DNA from: Clitoria ternatea | Taxonomy: Eukaryota; Streptophyta; Magnoliopsida; Fabales; Fabaceae | Assembly: GCA_037962975.1 (NCBI GenBank) | Contig: CM075674.1 | Location: 87,684,501-87,748,500, forward strand | Reading direction: 5' to 3' | Length of the DNA stretch: 64,000 bases | Shown here: positions 45,861 through 57,999 of the stretch, piece by piece | Layout of the letters: each line of letters starts with the position of its first letter | How positions within the stretch are numbered: position 1 is the stretch's first letter | The notes under the pieces: generated by a model | Told to the model about the DNA's origin: nothing | Seen by the model: only the letters and a program-made list of their open reading frames with translations | The model's database searches: none | Program-made: the position numbers and the translations under genes

Positions 45861-46423
45861 AGATGCACCTAGAGGCTATGACTACGAAGAAAAAGCCACC
45901 AACACCACCTGCACAGCCGCGGAGAGATAAGGAGAAAATGAGGTCAGAACGCATGGAGAGGCCATTCAACAACCCCAAGGTTAATAACTCTTCTCCTCGA
46001 CCTCGAGAAAGGCGTGTTAATTCCTTTAGCCATTATGCACCTCTGTCAGCCAGGCCATCTCAAATTCTGAGAGAAGTAGGATGGCCAGCCTTCAGCATCT
46101 ATGACATCAGAAGGCCAGCCCCTATGAAAAGACCAGGGAATCCCCGTAAGCACTGTGACTTTCATGAACAAACAGGTCATTCCACTGATGAATGCCAAGC
46201 TCTAAAGAACGCAGTCGAAACGTTAATTAGAGAAGGCAAATTAAAGCAGTACCTGTTCAAAGAAAAATCCTTTGACAGGGCAGATCGGAATGAGAAAAGA
46301 GAAAGAGATCCAGACGATGCGGATGACAATAACCATAATCTGGTTAGAAAATTCTCTGCCGCAGAGAAACAAAAAGGTGCAATGACTGATGATACAACAC
46401 ACAGAGATAACATGCCTCAATAA
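45851..46423 (+). pseudogene. gag C-terminus (nucleocapsid) of element G
   Basis: 190 residues, basic and Pro/Arg-rich, with the zinc-knuckle-like block CDFHEQTGHSTDEC (C-X2-H-X4-H-X4-C), as in other Tat elements. It ends at a TAA (46421-46423). The protease frame continues in the same phase right after, so this may be a point nonsense mutation or the natural gag stop. Confidence 0.8.
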
Positions 46424-46453
46424 CAGCGTCAAGGCCGGCGTGAAGTCATTGAT

Positions 46454-47926
46454 ATGATCGCTGGAGGGTTCGCTGGGGGAGGAGCTTCAATTACAGCACG
46501 AAAGAATCATCATAGAATGATTCTGTCTATGCAAGGAAAAGTTAAAGACAATCGTCCTTACAGAGGAGGGGTTGAAGCTCCAATAATTTCATTCTCTGAT
46601 GAGGATTTTGGTCCTACCATTCCTGGTGGAGATGATGCTGTAGTCATCGTTGCAGTCATAGCCAACAAGGACGTCCGAAGAATCCTTGTTGACCAGGGAA
46701 GTTCCTGTGATGTTATTTTTTATAATTGCTTTAAAAATATGGGTTTTAATGACTCAGACTTACAGCCTTACACACAGGAACTAACAGATTTTAATGGTGC
46801 AAAACAACCAACAAAGGGATACCTTGATACCCTTATCTCCTTTGAAGGTGAACCAGGAGCCAGAACGATTAAATCCCGAGTGGTGGTAATCGATGTCGAG
46901 TCACCATTCAACGGCATCATAGGACGCCCCACCCTGAATGCTATGGAGGCAGTCGTGTCAACTCCACATCTCCTTATCAAGTTTATTGATAAGGATAATG
47001 CAGTTTCATCCATCCGAGGTGACCAAGAGATGGCCAGGTACCGTTATAACCTGAGCCTAAATATGACAAAGTTGGAAGCCTCCAACAAAAATAGGAAACT
47101 CAATGATTGTGGGACAGCTGCTGGTTCTGTGAGCCTTGTTGACCTGGACCCTAGGGCGGATTTGCACATTGATACGTCCAACCCATCAAAGCCCACACAG
47201 GATGGAAGTTCCAGGGACATCGTATTGGGAGATTCTCCAGAAAAGGTCACCCATATTAATGACAAGCTAGATACAGAAATGGAGCAACGACTCTTGATGC
47301 TCCTACAGGAGTTCAAAGACCTCTTTGCATGGACTACAGCCGATATGCCTGGCATAGATCCTACTTTCTGTTGTCATAAATTGTCCGTCTACCTAGAGAC
47401 GAGACCGGTTGCCCAAAAGAAGAGAAGATTAGGACAAGAGAAACAGAAAGCAACTTGCCAACAAATCGAGGAATTGCTAAAGGCCGGATTTATCAGGGAA
47501 ATCCGTTATTCCTCTTGGCTTTCAAATGTAGTAATGGTCCGGAAAGCCAATGGCAAATGGAGAATGTGCATCGACTTTGTGGACCTTAATCGTTGCTGTC
47601 CAAAAGATCCTTATCCTCTTCCTAACATAGATCGAATGGTGGATGATTCCTCTGGTTATCAGTACCTGAGTTTCATGGATGCATACTCAGGTTACAACCA
47701 GATTCCGATGTGTGAAGAGGATCAGAAGAAAACAGCTTTCATCAATGATCGTGGTGTCTTTTGTTACACCGTTATGCCCTTCGGCCTGAAAAATGTTGGG
47801 GCCACATACCAGCGCATGATCAATAAGGTGTTTGAGGGCATGCACACCAAACTTGTTGAGGTGTACATTGACGACATTATAGCCAAGACATCGATTGGGG
47901 GTGATCATATTGAAGACCTACGCTAA
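46454..47926 (+). pseudogene. Protease and reverse transcriptase of element G
   Basis: 490 residues. Protease: ILVDQGSSCDVIF at about 46683-46725 (catalytic Asp kept) and IIGRPTLNAM. RT: FKDLFAWTTADMPGIDP linker, VVMVRKANGKWRMCIDFVDLN, LSFMDAYSGYNQI (first Asp), MPFGLKN and the catalytic YIDD at 47864-47875. A TAA at 47924-47926 stops the frame, but RT continues in the same phase (FNMRLNPLKCTF). One nonsense codon therefore separates two otherwise good halves. Confidence 0.92.
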
Positions 47927-48600
47927 GTATTTATCCGCTTAAGAGAATTTAACATGAGGCTAAACCCATTGAAATGCACTTTTGATGTCCCAGCTGGGAA
48001 GTTTTTGGGTTTCATGTTAACTCAACGCGGTATCGAAGCCAATCCAGGGAAGTGCAAAACGATTCTTGACATGCAGAGTCCAAAGAATCTGAGAGAAGTC
48101 CAATCCCTGAATGGCAAAGTAGCAGCCTTGGCACGGTTCATGCCAAAGATGGCTCACAGATCACTTCCTCTGTATAAAGTGCTGAAAAAGTCCAAGAAAT
48201 TCGAGTGGGGACAGGAACAAGAACAAGCATTCCAAGAGCTTAAGGAGGTGTTGTCCAAACCTCCTATTCTTACGAAGCCTGACCCTGAGGACACGCTCAT
48301 CCTATACTTGGATATTTCAGATGAAGTTTTGGGTGTAGCTTTAGTAAAGGAAACTCCTGATGGACAGAGGCCGGTCTACTTCACCAGCAAAATATTACAA
48401 GGTGCTGAGATCCGGTATCAAAAAATTGAAAAAGCCGCCCTCGCTGTTGTTTGGGCCTCTCGACGGCTACGTCCGTATTTTCACGCACATTCGATCCTGG
48501 TAAGAACGGATCTGCCACTTCGCTCTGTGTTGATCAAGCCTGACCCGCTGGTAGGATGATCAAATGGTCCATTGAACTCTCAGAGTTTGATATATCCTAT
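47927..48600 (+). pseudogene. RT thumb and first RNase H of element G
   Basis: 47954-48559 encodes the RT end (LNPLKCTFDVPAGKFLGF) and the classical gypsy RNase H (LILYLDISDEVLGVAL, PVYFTSKIL, EKAALAVVWASRRLRPYF). A one-base frameshift near 48555 and a TGA near 48608 separate it from the next domain. Confidence 0.87.
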
Positions 48601-48645
48601 GAACCTTGAGGCGCTATTAAAGCCCAGGTCCTGGCCGATTTCATT

Positions 48646-49287
48646 ATGGAAATGACAAGGATAGATCCAGATACACCTTGTGTCCATTGGACCATCTATA
48701 TCGATGGTTCATCGAATCAAAAGGGCTCTGGAGCAGGTGTAGTTCTCGAAAGTGACGATGGAGTACACTTGGAGATCTCCCTTCGTTTTAATTTCAAAAC
48801 TTCCAACAACCAAGCTGAATACGAAGCTTGCTTGGCTGGACTACGAGTTGCGATTGACATCGGAGCCTCTGAGGCGACGCTATGTAGTGATTCACAACTC
48901 GTGATTTCACAAATCCTAGGAGACTATCAAGCTCGTGAACCTCAACTCCAACTGTACTTAAACTGTGTCAAAGAGTTGAGAGAGAAATTCTCAAAAATGG
49001 AATTCAAACATGTTCCACACGAAGAGAATACAAGAGCGGATATACTCTCCAGATTGGCAAGCACCAAAAAGCCAGGCAGCACCATAACGTTGGTCCAGAG
49101 CACACTAACATCGCCCAACATTCCTCTTTTCCCTTCTCTAAATGCCATAATGACTAATTCCCTTTACAGTGATACATGGATGGCCCCCTACATCCGTTAT
49201 TTGGCCGATGGGCAGTTGCCTACTGATGAGAAGGAAAAGAAGAGAATAAGGAGAGAACTACCATACTTCACTATGATAGATGGTAAC
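48646..49287 (+). pseudogene. Second, archaeal-type RNase H (aRNH) of element G
   Basis: The domain keeps the acidic residues of RNase H: Asp in YIDGSSNQKGSGAG, Glu in NNQAEYEACLAGL, Asp in LCSDSQLV and Asp in NTRADILSRLA. Gain of this extra RNase H after the RT-linked one is established for the Tat lineage. The frame is cut at 49287 by the insertion of element H and resumes in phase at 56611. Confidence 0.9.
49283..49287. repeat. Target-site duplication GTAAC of element H (second copy 56606-56610)
   Basis: Perfect 5-bp repeats on both sides of element H, within the pol gene of element G. Confidence 0.95.
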
Positions 49288-51064
49288 TGATGGTTAATTT
49301 CTGAGATATTTGGAATGAAGAGTTCAATAAAAGAGAATTAAGTTTGTATAATATGAACTCAATGCAGTGGATGTGCCAAGTTTAAACACAGAAGTTGTAA
49401 TATAGTATAGTTGTCGTTCCACTGAGGAGGTGTTAGAATGAAGATCTTAGTTTTGAATTGATTAGGCAGAAGGTTTTTAGTTTGTTTTGTTGTGAATGCT
49501 GTTGAATGAGAAGACAGTAAATAACAGAGAATAAAACTTGCAAAGGATAACAGTAAATGGTGTTGGAAAAATCAGTTTTGTAAAACAGGGATTGGCTTCA
49601 TCACATCTTCACCTTCTGTAAGCTGCATAAGTTTTTATATAAGTAAATCAAAAAGATAATTTCTACGTCACAATCAAAGTCATTTGTATCGATCCCTCGA
49701 CTACAAAATTCATAAGAATGATTTCAAACCGCTGATCCCTCAGTCACTTTGAAATCATCCCAGCACTATCGATCGATTGTTTTGACGTTTATTGCGTTAG
49801 ACGCCATCCCTGGCTACCTACTCACAACAAGTATTTCTTTTGGATCTGCTTTCAAAAGTCACTTCCCAGCATACTTGAGAAAACTTAAAACAAGAAAATA
49901 GTGATCAAGTACTTTCAGGCATTAAACGCAGAAGGAAATACAGAAACTTATCAAATCTCATTACTAAATAAAAACTTACAACAGCATTACTTCAGTGTTG
50001 AATGGATTACAGCCAATCCCATAAGGGAGATTAGTTACTCATGCCTTGCATTTTCACCATCAAAATATATGAATACAGAAAATAATGGAAAAGGTTGGAT
50101 TTTCAGGGAAAATACAGGGGATTAATCTCCTGATGGATATCATGGTGTTGTTTGCAGCTTGATTTATAGGAGTCAAGGTTCAGCTTCCCTTTCCCACTTG
50201 CGTAGAACCCATGCAGCATCTTTCAGAGACTTGTAGAAACACAAGAAAGTGGGTGAGTTGGCATCGCACCATTGGTGAATATTAAATTAGAAATCCCATA
50301 CTGCATGAGTCACGCTTGAGCTTAGTGGTCACGCTCAAGCGTGAAGGGTACTGATGTTCACTAGTTGTCTTGCGCTTGAGCTTCCTTGACCACGCTTAAG
50401 TGTGGTTCCTCTGTTTAGCATACGCTTGATCCACGCTTACTTTCGCTTAGGCGCGCTCGGGCTCACGCTTGAGCGCCTCCCTTTCTCGCTCAAGCGTTAG
50501 GAGGTTCTTGATCCTTCGCTTCAAGCTGGGCCTGTTACGCTTAAGCGAGCTCTTCTATCTCAACAGATATATTCCACGCTCAAGCCACGCTCAAGCGGGG
50601 TCGGGTTCACGCCCAAGCGGCTCCTTCCCACGCTTGAGCGTGAGATGATCCTGATGCTGTTCCTCTTTCAATTGAGTCACGCTTGAGCTCCATATTGTCA
50701 CGCTTGAGCGCCAGTCATGCATGGAGTCACGCTTGAGTGAGCTCGGGCTCACGCTCAAGTGTGAGAGGCTGTTGGTGTGTTCTTCATTATTTCGCTTGGG
50801 CGCATGGGCAGCGTAAGCTTTTGTTTCTTCCACGCTCAAGCGTGCAGTGTACCACGCTCAAGCGTCCTTGCTTGATGCTCTGGTGTTTCTTTGTTTCTTC
50901 AAGGCTTTTGACAATTTCTTTACTGATTTTTACATTTCAAGCTTCTTTTCTTAATACTTTCTTTATAATCAAAATCATGCTCAATTATTTATCAGTTTAG
51001 TTAAGTTATTCAGAAAATGGGTCTAATTGAGTCATGAATTTAATCATAAAATAAGCACTTATCA
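49288..51064 (-). repeat. 3' LTR of element H (1777 bp)
   Basis: The plus strand runs TGATGG...CTTATCA; the minus strand starts TGATAAGTGC. It is nearly identical to 54830-56605. Because the element is on the minus strand, this left copy is the 3' LTR. Confidence 0.95.
50311..50866. repeat. Cluster of CACGCTTGAGCG-type quasi-palindromes in the 3' LTR of element H
   Basis: About 20 copies in both orientations of a CGCT(TG/CA)AGCG core, often extended to CACGCTTGAGCGTG, lie in 556 bp. They occupy the U3 side of the LTR. Some copies are damaged by C-to-T changes. Confidence 0.85.
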
Positions 51065-51077
51065 AACTCTCCCCAAC
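51065..51077 (-). promoter_or_regulatory. Polypurine tract of element H
   Basis: Minus strand TTGGGGAGAGTT directly before the LTR start TGATAAG. Confidence 0.8.
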
Positions 51078-52729
51078 CTAGATTTTTGCTTGTCCTCAAG
51101 TAAAAAGAAGTTTTGGAAAGGGAATCAAGCGTTCAAAAATCTGAGTTTCTGTTGCAGACAAAAAGTTTAAAAGACAATAATCTGAGTTGATGTCTAGGCA
51201 AATGATTTTCTTAATACCAATTCCTTAAAATGTAATGCACCATTACCTTGTTCATAAAGCATGTAACCCATTGCTGTAAGAATAGAGAACTCTCATTATT
51301 TCTTACCAGGTGTCTGTTTCACTCATCCATCATTAGAACTGCTCAGTTAACATTGCCCGTCATTTCTAGTAAAACCAAAATTCAAATGAACAGCAAGGAT
51401 CAAAAGGTCTTTTAAGGTTGTAATGAGGCTGGGTTAACAAGAATTTTTGGTTTTTCTTGGATTCAAATCGCATGTACAAAGAAGAGCATAAGTGCTTTTA
51501 GTTAATTTATTTAACAATTTAGAAGGCTTTTTCTTTGAATTTAAACTTCAGAATTTTCCTTTGTTTTCCTCCAGCTCTTTTATACATTTTTTTTGAAGAG
51601 CTTACTATTTTTCTTTTTGCATTTTCTTTTTCTGCCTCTATTTGTTTCATCTCCTTTTGAGAAAAAAAAATATTTTATGCTCTTTTTCAAGATGAACATG
51701 CAGGTAAGGTAGGATTTTTGCTTTTATGCTTAGCTCAGGGTAGAGAAAAAAATTTTTATTGCTCAAAGATGGGCTACCAAAAAATCGGATATTCTTATCA
51801 GGGTAGCTTTTTGGCTCTCGGCTTTGGCTCTCGGCTAACTATGTTTTCAAAATTGCCTTATCATTTCCTTGCTTATTTCTTAAGAAAAAGGTTAATTAGA
51901 AAATCAGTCAATGCCAATTTAACAAATTCAAATGAGGCTCTCAGTGTTTAGATTTCTCACTTCTCATCAAGATATAAGGCTTACTTCCTTATTCTAAGAG
52001 AAAAGGGTTCAAGTCATGTAAACAATCAAAAGTACATGCATTCTAGTTCCTTGGTTCTTAATTTAGTCATTTTGCCTAAAAAAAAATCAGTGTTATTGCC
52101 TAAAAATATTCTGCTGCATAGAAACTTTTCTAGTTCAAAAAGTAAAATCTTTGGTTGGGTTTTTCCAAAATGGTACAACTGCAAGCATGTAATGGTATAT
52201 CCAAACAATCAACCAACAGCATAAAAAATTTTAAAAATTTTCAAAGTATGCTGCAGTAATGTTAGACAAAACTAACTCAAAGTAAACTAAAGCAATAGAA
52301 ACTAAAGCAGTAAACTCATCACTCATCCTTAGAAGAGTCATCCTCTGTCTCATGTTTCCTTGCTGGAGGCCCTTGTGAGGAGGGTCCTGGTCTAGCCTAT
52401 GAAGTCTCACCCCTCCTAAGAAAGAAGGCCTGTCCCCAGGCCCAGCAATGTGGGCTGCAAACTTGCTTCCAATGAGAAACCTCAATGTAGAAGAAAACAT
52501 AGTTTTTGAAATTCTTGGCTTGCTTCTATCAGTGTTTGACACTTGGAATGGGTTGATGAGTGATCTACGAAAAAAAAAGAACTTCAATTATGAGACTTGA
52601 AAAGGAAAACATAAAAATAAAGTGTGCGCAATGTAAATTCAACAGGATGAAAAAGGAAAACATAAAGGATTGGGTTGCCTCCCAATAAGCGCTTGTTTAA
52701 CGTCATCAGCTTGACGCCTGATAGATTTT
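51078..52729 (-). other. Post-pol non-coding region of element H
   Basis: About 1.65 kb of mostly non-coding DNA with poly-A/T runs. The conserved Athila-type tgggaggcaaccc sequence lies at about 52670-52690. 52590-52320 keeps a short coding trace, including an acidic Arg-Lys-His-Glu-Thr-Glu-Asp-Asp tail in one frame, which may be the end of a lost pol or env-like frame. No intact gene. Confidence 0.5.
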
Positions 52730-54697
52730 TCAAAATGGATCATGGAGTTGGTGGAGGAGAGTGTTGAGTTTTTCCACCTTCTTGCCTAAGTCAGGCCTTA
52801 ACTTTTTTTCATTCAGATTTTCAAGTGCACATTCTGAGTATTTATTTGTTTCATCAATAACAAAGTTGGCTTCTTTTTTCTGCACTCGAATTTTTACTCT
52901 TCTGTCATCCACATCTATGATGACTTTGGCTGCTTTCAAGAATGGTCTCCCCAGTATTAGGGGAACTTCAGGATCTTCCTCCATATCTATGACAACAAAA
53001 TTCTCATGAAATTCAAATTGATCAACTTTGACCTCAACATTTTCAGCAATACCATAAGGGGTTTTTATTGATTGATCTGCCATTTTTAAAGTCATGTTTG
53101 TTGGCTTTACTGAAAAATCCCCTATACTTTTAAGTGTGGATAATGGCATCAAATTTACACTAGCACCAAGATCTAATAAAGCTTTACTTTTTGAAAGATT
53201 TCCAATAGTAACAGGAATAGAAAAACTCCTTGGATCTTTGGTGTTATGAGGTACTGCTTCAGAGATGATAGTATCATGTCCATCTTCTTCCTCGGTTATT
53301 TCCTCAATCAGTGTGGTCACAGCCTTGCAATGCTCTATTGGGTTTGTTTCAGTGTTTGCTCCATACTGAGGCTTCTGTTTCTCAGCAAGTTGTCGGGCTA
53401 GTTGTCCCAATTGTGTTTCCAAGTTCCTAAGTGATGCCTCATTGTTCTTTTGACTTGCTAAAGAAGTTTGCATAAATTTTTCCAAGGTGTCCTCTAATCT
53501 AGAAGTTCTCTCCACCAAAGAAGGACCATTATTTTGATATGGTTTATTTGAAGAGCTGGGCTCTTGCTTCCATCCTTGGGCTTGGTTTTGGTTACTTCTC
53601 CATCCCTGAAACGGTTGGTTAGAAAAAATTGAATTGAAATTACCAGACCTTCCTTGGTTGTTCATGAAGTATACAGTTGCTTCTTGTGATCCACAGCTCT
53701 CATTGAGATGATCTCCTCCACAAAAGTTACATGTTGTAGGCATTTGTTGTTGCCCTGGTTGTGATGATTGTACAGCATGTAATTGTTGTGGAAGATTGGC
53801 TATCTTTTTGGTCAATGCTTCTAATTGTTGGGTCAGAATTTTGTTCTGTGCTAAAATGGCATCTGCGGTGTTTAAGTCAAGGACTCCTTTCCTTTGAACT
53901 TGCTGACGATCATGTTGAGCTTGGTAGTCTGTTGAGGATAAAGCTTATATTATCCTTGTGGCTTGGTCAGCATCTACTGTCATCATTGTTCCTCCTGCTG
54001 CTGCATCTAAAATCATTTTAGTGTCAGCCCTTAAACCACTATAAAAAATATTAAGTTATGCAATATCTTCAAGTCCATGGTTTGGGCATTTTCTGAGGAG
54101 TGATTTAAAGCGTTCCCATGCCTCACAAAAAGGTTCATCTTGGCCTTGTCTAAATGTTGTAATATCTGATTTGGCCTTGATGAATCTACATGGAGGAAAG
54201 AACCTTTGTAGAAATTTTTCTTCAACTATGTTCCAGTTATTCAAACTTTGATTTGGATGAGATTGTAACCACTCCTTTGCTTTTCCTACTAAAGAGAAAG
54301 GAAATAGTCTTAAATGTGCAGCATCAATAACATCTTGGTCAAATCCCATGGTTCCAACCAATTCATAGAATGTGGCCAAGTGAGTATACGGATCTTCACT
54401 AGACATTCCAGTAAATTGGTGTGAACTAATCAAACTAAGAAATGCTGGTTTCATTTCTAATGCTCTGATAGTATTTGGAACTGCAATGCTTGAGAAATGT
54501 CTTGGCCCTTGCTGTAAAGCATAGTCTCCAAGTGTTCTCCTTGGTGGGTTTTGATTGTTGCTGTTGACATCCATTGTATCAGAGGAAGTTTGTCCTACGT
54601 GGAAGTTCTGCTTGGCTTTCTTGATTTTCTTGAGGAACCTGTCTATCTCTGGATCAAATGCAAGTTGTTCTTTTGTACCCTGTCCTCTCAAGATCAT
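52730..54697 (-). pseudogene. gag-protease of element H
   Basis: One minus-strand frame of about 655 codons with two nonsense codons (TAA at 54056-54058 and one near 53945). Gag: YALQQGPRHFSSIAVP, FTGMSSEDPYTHLATFYEL, LRLFPFSLVGKAKEWL, FLQRFFPPCRF, as in Athila-type gag. Zinc knuckle near 53700-53740: C-X2-C-X3-H-X4-C (CNFCGGDHLNESC). Protease near 53150-53190: ALLDLGASVNLMPLS with the catalytic Asp, then LILGRPFL. Apart from the two stops it is well preserved, in line with the element's youth. Confidence 0.9.
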
Positions 54698-54806
54698 AAA
54701 TCAAGTACTCAAAATAGCAAAGTTACAACATAAAAAAAAAATTGAAAACAAATTTATTTACACTGTCTTGTCAATTCAATGCTAAAATATTCAAACTTAA
54801 ATCACC

Positions 54807-54824
54807 TCCCCGGCTGCGGCGCCA
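54807..54824 (-). promoter_or_regulatory. Primer-binding site of element H
   Basis: Minus strand TGGCGCCGCAGCCGGGGA, five bases inside the 5' LTR, is the Athila-type tRNA-Asp-like site. Confidence 0.8.
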
Positions 54825-54829
54825 AAACT

Positions 54830-56605
54830 TGATGGTTAATTTCTGAGATATTTGGAATGAAGAGTTCAATAAAAGAGAATCAAGTTTGTATAATATGAAC
54901 TCAATGCAGTGGATGTGCCAAGTTTAAACACAGAAGTTGTAATATAGTATAGTTGTCGTTCTACTGAGGAGGTGTTAGAATGAAGATCTTAGTTTTGAAT
55001 TGATTAGGCAGAAGGTTTTTAGTTTGTTTTGTTGTAAATGCTGTTGAATGAGAAGACAGTAAATAACAGAGAATAAAACTTGCAAAGGATAACAGTAAAT
55101 GGTGTTGGAAAAATCAGTTTTGTAAAACAGGGATTGGCTTCATCACATCTTCACCTTCTGTAAGCTGCATAAGTTTTTATATAAGTAAATCAAAAAGATA
55201 ATTTCTACGTCACAATCAAAGTCATTTGTATCGATCCCTCGACTACAAAATTCATAAGAATGATTTCAAACCGCTGATCCCTCAGTCACTTTGAAATCAT
55301 CCCAGCACTATCGATCAATTGTTTTGACGTTTATTGCGTTAGACGCCATCCCTGGCTACCTACTCACAACAAGTATTTCTTTCGGATCTGCTTTCAAAAG
55401 TCACTTCCCAACATACTTGAGAAAACTTAAAACAAGAAAATAGTGATCAAGTACTTTCAGGCATTAAACGCAGAAGGAAATACAGAAACTTATCAAATCT
55501 CATTACTAAATAAAAACTTACAACAACATTACTTCAGTGTTGAATGGATTACAGCCAATCCCATAAGGGAGATTAGTTACTCATGCCTTGAATTTTCACC
55601 ATCAAAATATATGAATACAGAAAATAATGGAAAAGGTTGGATTTTGAGGAAAATACAGGGGATTAATCTCCTGATGGATATCATGGTGTTGTTTGCAGCT
55701 TGATTTATAGGAGTCAAGGTTCAGCTTCCCTTTCCCACTTGCGTAGAACCCATGCAGCATCTTTCAGAGACTTGTAGAAACACAAGAAAGTGGGTGGGTT
55801 GGCATCGCACCATTGGTGAATATTAAATTAGAAATCCCATACTGCATGAGTCACGCTTGAGCTTAGTGGTCACGCTCAAGCGTGAAGGGTACTGATGTTC
55901 ACTGGTTGTCTTGCGCTTGAGCTTCCTTGACCACGCTTAAGCATGGTTCCTCTGTTTAGCATACGCTTGATCCACGCTTACTTTCGCTTAGGCGCGCTCG
56001 GGCTCACGCTTGAGCGCCTCCCTTTCTCGCTCAAGCGTTAGGAGGTTCTTGATCCTTCGCTTCAAGCTGGGTCTGTTACGCTTAAGCGAACTCTTCTATC
56101 TCAACAAATATATTCCACGCTCAAGCCACGCTCAAGCGGGGTCGGGTTCACGCCCAAGCGGCTCCTTCCCACGCTTGAGCGTGAGATGATCCTGATACTG
56201 TTCCTCTTTCAATTGAGTCACGCTTGAGCTCCATATTGTCACGCTTGAGCGCCAGTCATGCATGGAGTCACGCTTGAGCGAGCTCGGGCTCACGCTCAAG
56301 CGTGAGAGGCTGTTGGTGTGTTCTTCATTATTTCGCTTGGGCGCATGGGCAGCGTAAGCTTTTGTTTCTTCCACGCTCAAGCGTGCAGTGTACCACGCTC
56401 AAGCGTCCTTGCTTGATGCTCTGGTGTTTCTTTGTTTCTTCAAGGCTTTTGACAATTTCTTTACTGATTTTTACATTTCAAGCTTCTTTTCTTAATACTT
56501 TCTTTATAATCAAAATCATGCTCAATTATTTATCAGTTTAGTTAAGTTATTCAGAAAATGGGTCTAATTGAGTCATGAATTTAATCATAAAATAAGCACT
56601 TATCA
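54830..56605 (-). repeat. 5' LTR of element H (1776 bp)
   Basis: The nearly identical partner of 49288-51064. It includes the same quasi-palindrome cluster at 55852-56406, here less damaged (for example CGCTTGAGCGAGC where the other copy has TGAGTGAGC). Confidence 0.95.
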
Positions 56606-56610
56606 GTAAC

Positions 56611-57735
56611 CTCTACAGAAGGGCACTCTCAGTACCTTACTTAATCTGTCTGAGAGAGAATGAAGTACATGAAGTAATGGAGGAAGTGCACGAAGGACAA
56701 TGTGGACACCACGCCGGAGGAAAAAGTCTGATGAGAAAAATCCTCAGGGCGGGATATTGGTGGCCCACAATGAAGCAGGACTCCATTGACTTTGTCAAGA
56801 AATGCGATGCCTGCCAAAAATTCTGTAATCTTCACCACACACCGGCAGAAGAACTTTTCACATCCGTTGTTCCGTGGCCGTTCTACCAATGGGGATTGGA
56901 TATTTTGGGCCCTTTCCCAACTGCTCCTGAGGGCATCAAATATCTCATTGTAGGGGTCGATTATTTCACTAAGTGGATTGAAGCAGAGCCGGTGGTGCAT
57001 ATTACTTCAGCCCGAACTCGTCGTTTTATGTATGAAAATATCATAACACGATCCGGAGTCCCAGCACGGGTTGTCACAGACAATGGCACCTAATTCACGG
57101 ATAGGAAATTTACAGATTTACTTGAAGGGTTAGGAATAACCCAAATATTTTCCTCCGTCGAACATCCCCAAACTAACGGCCAGGCTAAGGTGGCCAACAG
57201 GGAAGTGCTGAAAGGACTGAAGAAATGTCTTGGTTAAGCCAAGGGCGGATGGATAGACCAATTGTGTCACGTCCTTTGGGCATATCGCACAACGCCTCAT
57301 TCTTCCACCAATGAATCCCCATATCGCCTGACCCATGGGGTGGAGGCAATGATACCTGTGGAACTACAAATTGCTTCTACCAGAGTCAAATACTTCTCTG
57401 AAGAAGGCAATAACGCTAACTTGGCATCAGAAATGGATGTCATACAAGAACTCAGAGAAGACGCATTCATTAGAGATCAGGCCATCAAAGCCAAAGTCGC
57501 TCTTCGATATAACAAACGAGTCCAATCAAGGACTTTCAACGTCGGAGATTTGGTTTTGAGGAAAGCAAGTGTGGGAAATAAATTCGCTCATCAAGGCAAA
57601 CTAGCCCCAAACTGGGAAGGCCCATACAGGGTATCTGAGATTGCTGGCAAAGGCTCCTACCGCCTTGAAAACCTTGATGGCACTCCAATCCGAAACAAGT
57701 GGAATACCCAAAACTTGCGCATTTATTATAGCTAG
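56611..57735 (+). pseudogene. Integrase of element G (resumed after element H)
   Basis: The frame continues in phase from the aRNH region. The H-H-C-C zinc domain is seen (VHEGQCGHHAG, KKCDACQKF), then the core with Asp in GLDILGPFP and Asp in VTDNGT. The third catalytic residue, Glu in the usual NGQAE, is Lys at 57187-57189 (NGQAKVANRE). Stops lie at 57091-57093 and near 57236. The C-terminal block (NVGDLVLRKA, LAPNWEGPYRV, LRIYYS) ends at TAG (57733-57735). Integration function is lost at the catalytic triad. Confidence 0.9.
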
Positions 57736-57999
57736 CTGCTGGAGCAACATGCACTCTTTTCTCCTCACTTGAGATCGTTCAACGGAGAAATCATTATATA
57801 ATAATCCCAGCTACGCTTTTATTGTAATTCTTATTTTTACTCAATAAGAATCTCATACATCAACTTAACTCTTTCGAGTTTTTCTTATGCTGTGATTTTC
57901 AGTCTATCCAGCTTGCACAAACATATTCAGGACGGATGATCTCAACTACCCATTCTGTAGTTAACGATGTAACTCCTCGAATATGTGTGAATAATTGAA

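Larger units (their letters stand above)
49288..56605 (-). mobile_element. Element H: young gag-protease-only Athila-type derivative
   Basis: 7318 bp bounded by two 1.78-kb LTRs and a perfect TSD GTAAC. The minus strand carries the primer-binding site, one gag-protease frame, a post-pol segment and a polypurine tract. RT, RNase H and integrase are absent: the coding text passes from the end of protease (52730) straight into the post-pol sequence tgggaggcaaccc (near 52670-52690). By eye the LTRs differ at about 20 positions, mostly transitions. It must have been moved by enzymes from another copy. Confidence 0.93.

Noticed and set aside
49901..50125. A small conserved-looking frame present twice (also at 55443-55703)
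   Set aside because: The duplication is simply the two LTRs of element H; the frame has no domain and is antisense to the element.
50311..50866. Regularly repeated CACGCTTGAGCG motifs that could suggest a CRISPR-like array
   Set aside because: Unit spacing is irregular, orientation is mixed, the array lies inside a plant LTR and is duplicated with it, and no cas-like gene is present.
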